Shown here piece by piece: positions 60,476-64,000 of a stretch of 64,000 bases of DNA. How positions within the stretch are numbered: position 1 is the stretch's first letter; the number at the start of each line of letters is the position of its first letter. The position numbers were made by a program, and so were the translations under genes. This DNA comes from Liolophura sinensis (Eukaryota > Mollusca > Polyplacophora > Chitonida > Chitonidae). A model generated the notes under the pieces. The model was not told the DNA's origin, made no database searches, and was given only the letters and a program-made list of their open reading frames with translations. The stretch covers positions 4,710,373 to 4,774,372 of the forward strand of contig NC_088306.1 of NCBI RefSeq assembly GCF_032854445.1, read 5' to 3'.

Positions 60476-61558
60476 AGTCATAGTTCTTCATTTGTTAATT
60501 AACACGGAGAAGCACTGGGAGTAATTCATAAGGTGCAAACTGTGTGTTCAAATTTTGTGTAATACCAGTGACATCCCCTTTGGCTAAACTGGGGATATTT
60601 GAGGCAATTAACCTTTCGTCTGGGTTTCGAATTGTTCGTTCTTTGCACTTTTAGTTTTAGTTTTGTTTTTTTTAAATTGCAGATGACTCCTTCGCTAAGC
60701 TTTATAATATATGAGCCATCTCTTGACCTTCTCGTTAGTTGTGTATGAGAAAATCTTCTCTTATACCCTTGTTTCGTCCAACTCAGCTTTAATGTGCGAG
60801 TCATATCATGTAAGACTTCATATTTTCTTTGTATTGTAAATGAATATTAAGGAAAGATGTACAACAACGACTTCCGCCCAACTTACCGAGGGTGACATAA
60901 TCCGTCAAATACATCCAATGTTCCCAAGTTCTTTTTCTTCTTATAACAGACGAAGGATAATTTTTGTTTGTTTTATATTTCTTCGACAGTTTGGAAAAAT
61001 TTGCTTCTAGTTCCTCAAACACGGTCTGTAACTATACATGTATATGTGAAATACGATAAAGGACCCAGCATAGAGAGTAAGACCAGAGCAGCGACGACAT
61101 TGTGTCACCGACGCTTGTCAGTTTGGCTCAGAGTTTTATTCTAACTGTTCATGTAAATGCATAAATTACACACTGTTTAGCACCATATCACCAAGCACCA
61201 AGCAGAATTAGGTATCAAAAATGCAGTGATGATAACTGTAATTTATTTGACATCACTGGTCTAGAATGACTCAAAAGGCTATGTTGCCATAATAAATATG
61301 ATCATAACAGACTACTATTTAAGATGAACCATATATAAGTCATTTGAAGCTTTCTGTTGCATGCTGACACCACAGCTCGTCTGTTACAATATATAATATA
61401 TCTAAATACCATTTTTTCCTGAAAAAAAAATCCAAAAAAATATGTATATATTGAAGACCATATTTGTAAATAAGTTTTGATGCTCTTTCTATTGTTTGTG
61501 GCATCATTTTTATTTTGTCTTCCCCTTTAAGAATTAACCCTTTCTAAAAGGCCACAAG
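60476..61558. other. no gene seen; possible flank or LTR of the Gypsy element
   Basis: AT-rich. Minus ORFs at 60526-60804 and 60801-61022 are Lys/Arg-rich without recognised domains. No matching LTR pair can be tested because the other end of the element lies outside the window. Confidence 0.3.
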
Positions 61559-61783
61559 CTAAGAACAAAGTTCTCCCTGTCTATTACCAGGTCTCAAAGT
61601 CAGAACTGTTGATTTGTTGTTTGGGCTGTTGGCTAGCTGAGCTGGTTTGGACGGAATGATGTGACGACGGTTCCGTTGATAATTTCCACCGTTAGATGTG
61701 GAGACAATGTATGATGGTGGTATCTCGGCTACTTTTCTCACTATTGCTGGTGTCCATTCCCCACAGAGTTGTTGCATGTACAC
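61559..61783 (-). pseudogene. Gypsy integrase C-terminal end
   Basis: 'QLCGEWTPAIVRKVAEIPPS' followed by 'YIVSTSNGGNYQRNRRHI', the usual basic C-terminal module of Ty3/Gypsy integrases. Confidence 0.8.
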
Positions 61784-61904
61784 ATCCTCTCCTTCCCTTA
61801 ACGGTTTTTGAGATTGGCTGTTACGGTTGTACTATTTCTCACTGTTCATCCGTTTCTGTGAAAGTCGCCTTTGTACATGTTTTGCGTTTTGTACAGATGG
61901 GCTG

Positions 61905-62036
61905 TTTCAGCAACCTGCGGATGGTCGTGTGTTTACCCGGGCTCTGTCCGGTTTCCACCCACCATAATGCTGGCCGCCGTCGTATAAGAAATATTCTTGA
62001 GTACGGCGTAAAACACCAACCAAATATATAAATAAA
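61905..62036 (+). repeat. SINE inserted in the Gypsy integrase
   Basis: 'cagcaacctgcggatggtcg', 'ccataatgctggccgccgtc', 'gaaatattcttgagtacggc' truncated before the head. It is younger than the retrotransposon it interrupts. Confidence 0.88.
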
Positions 62037-62040
62037 TTAT

Positions 62041-62607
62041 TCAGATGGACGGAGCTGTTTTTGTTGGACTGGGAGGTTGTCTCGAAGTCATTTGGAGTTG
62101 AGCTGGTGTAGCGGTTCCATCAGCGGGTGTATTTCTGTAGACTTTTCAACAAGTCCAGAAGATTGCTGATGGTAGGGGATGTTCATGGTGTGCTTGAAAC
62201 TCCCTTCTGCAGCGAATCTTCTGCAGATGTGTATTGGCTTCCATTGTCAGATATCAGTTCTTCACATATGCCGTGCCGGGCAAAGATTTCATGTGGTTGA
62301 CGGTGATATTAGGTAACATGCTGATCTCAAAATAGTGACTATAATCAGCCACAATGAGATAGTTATGGTTGACCCACTCAGACAGGTCTGTGGCTAACAA
62401 TTTCCATGGCCCGTTTGGTATCGGCGGTGATATCATCGGTTCCTTCGGTAGGGAGGGTCTGTGTTCAAGATATGTGCTAGATATCCCCAATTTGTGAACA
62501 CATGTGCGGCCAGTAGAGAAATTCTCGAGCAAGTCGTTTGCAAAGTTCCATGCCGAAATGGCCAGCGTGAACACTATGCCGTTCAAAACAATCAGTTCGT
62601 CTCGCAC
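62041..62607 (-). pseudogene. Gypsy integrase core, broken
   Basis: Contains 'PWKLLATDLSEW' (first catalytic Asp), 'YLIVADYSHYFEISML' and, after a frame change, 'SDNGSQYTS' (second catalytic Asp). Several frameshifts; the catalytic Glu region is not clear. Confidence 0.8.
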
Positions 62608-62762
62608 ATGTTAGCACATGTTAGAATTCTCTCAGTACACCGTCCACTTGTTGTTTAGTCTGTGGCCAGACTCTGTGAATGACAGATTGAAGTTTGATGT
62701 GATTTTGATCCATCTGTGTTTCAGATTGGATTTTTTTCCAGTTTTTTATCATTTACTGGGAT

Positions 62763-63521
62763 CTATTCAAATACTGCATGAACGTGCTCTTCCAGGGTTG
62801 GATCTTCATGTGCGTCATGTCCAAATTTGTAATTTCTCGAGAGTGTGTCCGCAATCGGAGTCAGTGGTTTGCACATGATTATCTCAAACGGCTTGTGATC
62901 AGTGTGTACTGCGACTTGTTTTCCATAGATATAAGAAAGAAACTTCTCACACCCAAAATGAATTGCCAACATTTCTTTTTCTATCTGTGCATAGTTTGGC
63001 TGTGTCGGTGTAAGTGGTCGTGAGGCGTAGGCAACAGGTTTGCATTCTTGAAGAATGACTGCGCCAAGGCCCGATTTTGACGCGTCTACTTGGAGGGTGA
63101 CGTCCTTGGTGAAGTCATAGTATGCTAACACCGGTCCTGGTGTTCGCGTGATGATGGATTTCACCTGTGCAAATGCTTTGTCACAATTTGCGTCCCACGG
63201 CCACTCAACATCTTCTTTTAAGAGTTCTCTGATTGGAGCTGTGGCTGTGGCCAATCCTGGGGCAAACTTGGTGAGGTAATTGATCATACCCATCACTGTT
63301 TCCAGTTCCTTTTTCGAGGTAAGGGTCGGCATCTGTTCAATCGATTTAATCTTGTCTGGGTCAGGTTTCAGACCTCCCAACGTGAGAGTGTGCCCGTAGA
63401 TCTTTGTCTCTGTTACCCCAATTTCTATTTTTGCAGAATTCAGGTGCAGGTTTTTGACACGGCATCTCCGAAATAGTTCTCTGAGTCGCTTGTCGTGCAG
63501 TTTTCGGGTTGAGAAAACCAT
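62763..63521 (-). pseudogene. Gypsy RT thumb and RNase H domain
   Basis: 252 open codons: RT end ('IYGHTLTLGGLKPDPDKIKS', 'VMGMINYLTKFAPGLA') and RNase H with 'LQVDASKSGLGAVILQE', 'QIEKEMLAIHFGCEKF' and 'VHTDHKPFE', giving the D, E, D catalytic residues. The stretch between 'HKPFEIIM' and 'IADTLSR' is shortened compared with family members. Confidence 0.88.
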
Positions 63522-63524
63522 CAG

Positions 63525-63990
63525 TCAAGACCTTAACGCCGTCAAGGCCTTCCAGGGCTTCGTGTGCTTTCTTTTGAAAGATTTCCTGGGCTGATACAAG
63601 GCCAAAAGGTAAGCGTGTAAATGCCCACCTGCAGGAGAGTTAAATGTTGTGAGTTTACTGCTTTCATTATCTAGCTGGATATGCCAGTACCCGGATTTCG
63701 CGTCGAGCCGACTGAAGTATTTCGCTCCTGCCAGTTTTTGTGTTATGTAATCCATTGTAGGAAGTTGATAGTGCTCTCGTATTATGTTTACGTTCAAATC
63801 CTTCTGGTAGATACATATCCGAGTTGTCTTGTCCTGTTTCTCGACGGCCACCATTGAGCTTACCCATTCTGTAGGCTCGTCAATGGCCCATTGACTCCAT
63901 ACGTTTTAGTTCATTCTTGACACGATCCCTTAATGCTACTGGGACACGTCGTGGTGCGTGCACAACTTGTTGTGCGTCGTATTCGAGTCT
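63525..63990 (-). pseudogene. Gypsy reverse transcriptase, broken
   Basis: Recognisable fingers/palm parts: 'KDLNVNIIREHYQLPTMDYI' and 'AKYFSRLDAKSGYWHIQLDN' (first catalytic Asp in SRLDA). The frame shifts after the 'FNSP' block, and the segment expected to hold the catalytic DD pair is deleted or altered where it meets the next ORF. Confidence 0.85.
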
Positions 63991-64000
63991 AATTTTGGCT

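Larger units (their letters stand above)
61559..64000 (-). mobile_element. degenerate Ty3/Gypsy LTR retrotransposon (pol region)
   Basis: On the minus strand, in order: reverse transcriptase, RNase H, integrase core and integrase C-terminus, the Ty3/Gypsy gene order. Reading frame is lost at several places, parts are deleted, and a SINE (61905-62036) sits in the integrase part. gag, protease and the 5' LTR would be beyond 64000. An old inactive copy. Confidence 0.9.

Overview
The window looks like nuclear DNA of a mollusc (gastropod or bivalve). It is AT-rich and intron-rich. It carries about twenty copies or pieces of a tRNA-headed SINE whose tail reads like 'gaaatattcttgagtacggc' followed by (ATAA)n; I know this family from molluscan genomes. 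It also holds a second SINE type with the 'aagtacgacgttaaaccc' tail, MITE-like elements, minisatellites, a Tc1 fragment and a broken Ty3/Gypsy element. The species is not determined.

Two genes can be reconstructed exon by exon with matching splice phases. (1) 8306-19218, minus strand, four exons: an RNF168-type E3 ubiquitin ligase of about 1223 residues (RING, UMI-like segment, MIU1, a very long Ser/Lys-rich region, then MIU2 and an LRM2-like tail). (2) 22764-44012, plus strand, fourteen exons: a complete 344-residue seven-transmembrane receptor of the cAMP-receptor-like (class E / Dicty_CAR) family. A second, related terminal exon lies 9.3 kb further on, at 53322-53408. The two genes are divergent, with start codons about 3.5 kb apart.

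The receptor's introns hold most of the unusual structure: an intronic SINE that ends about 15 bp from a 3' splice site, a 772-bp foldback element, a head-to-head SINE pair, inverted MITE copies, and minisatellites of 32, 14, 23 and 45 bp (with 57- and 34-bp arrays just past the stop). Coding-like antisense ORFs occur in introns 1 and 3; one would overlap the receptor's first coding exon.

Layout: 1-8305 shows no firm gene (a possible partial exon at the left edge, SINE pieces, two protein-like islands). 8306-19218 is the RNF168-like gene. 19219-22763 is intergenic with MITEs and a hairpin. 22764-44012 is the receptor gene. 44013-58172 is mainly non-coding, with tandem repeats, MITEs, a 554-bp TA-flanked DNA transposon nested in a SINE, the alternative receptor exon, and one orphan exon candidate at 56439. 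58173-60475 is a duplicated segment separated by a truncated Tc1 element. 61559-64000 is a degenerate Ty3/Gypsy pol region on the minus strand that runs off the right edge.

All gene models come from reading splice signals and frame by eye. No database search, transcript or alignment program was used.
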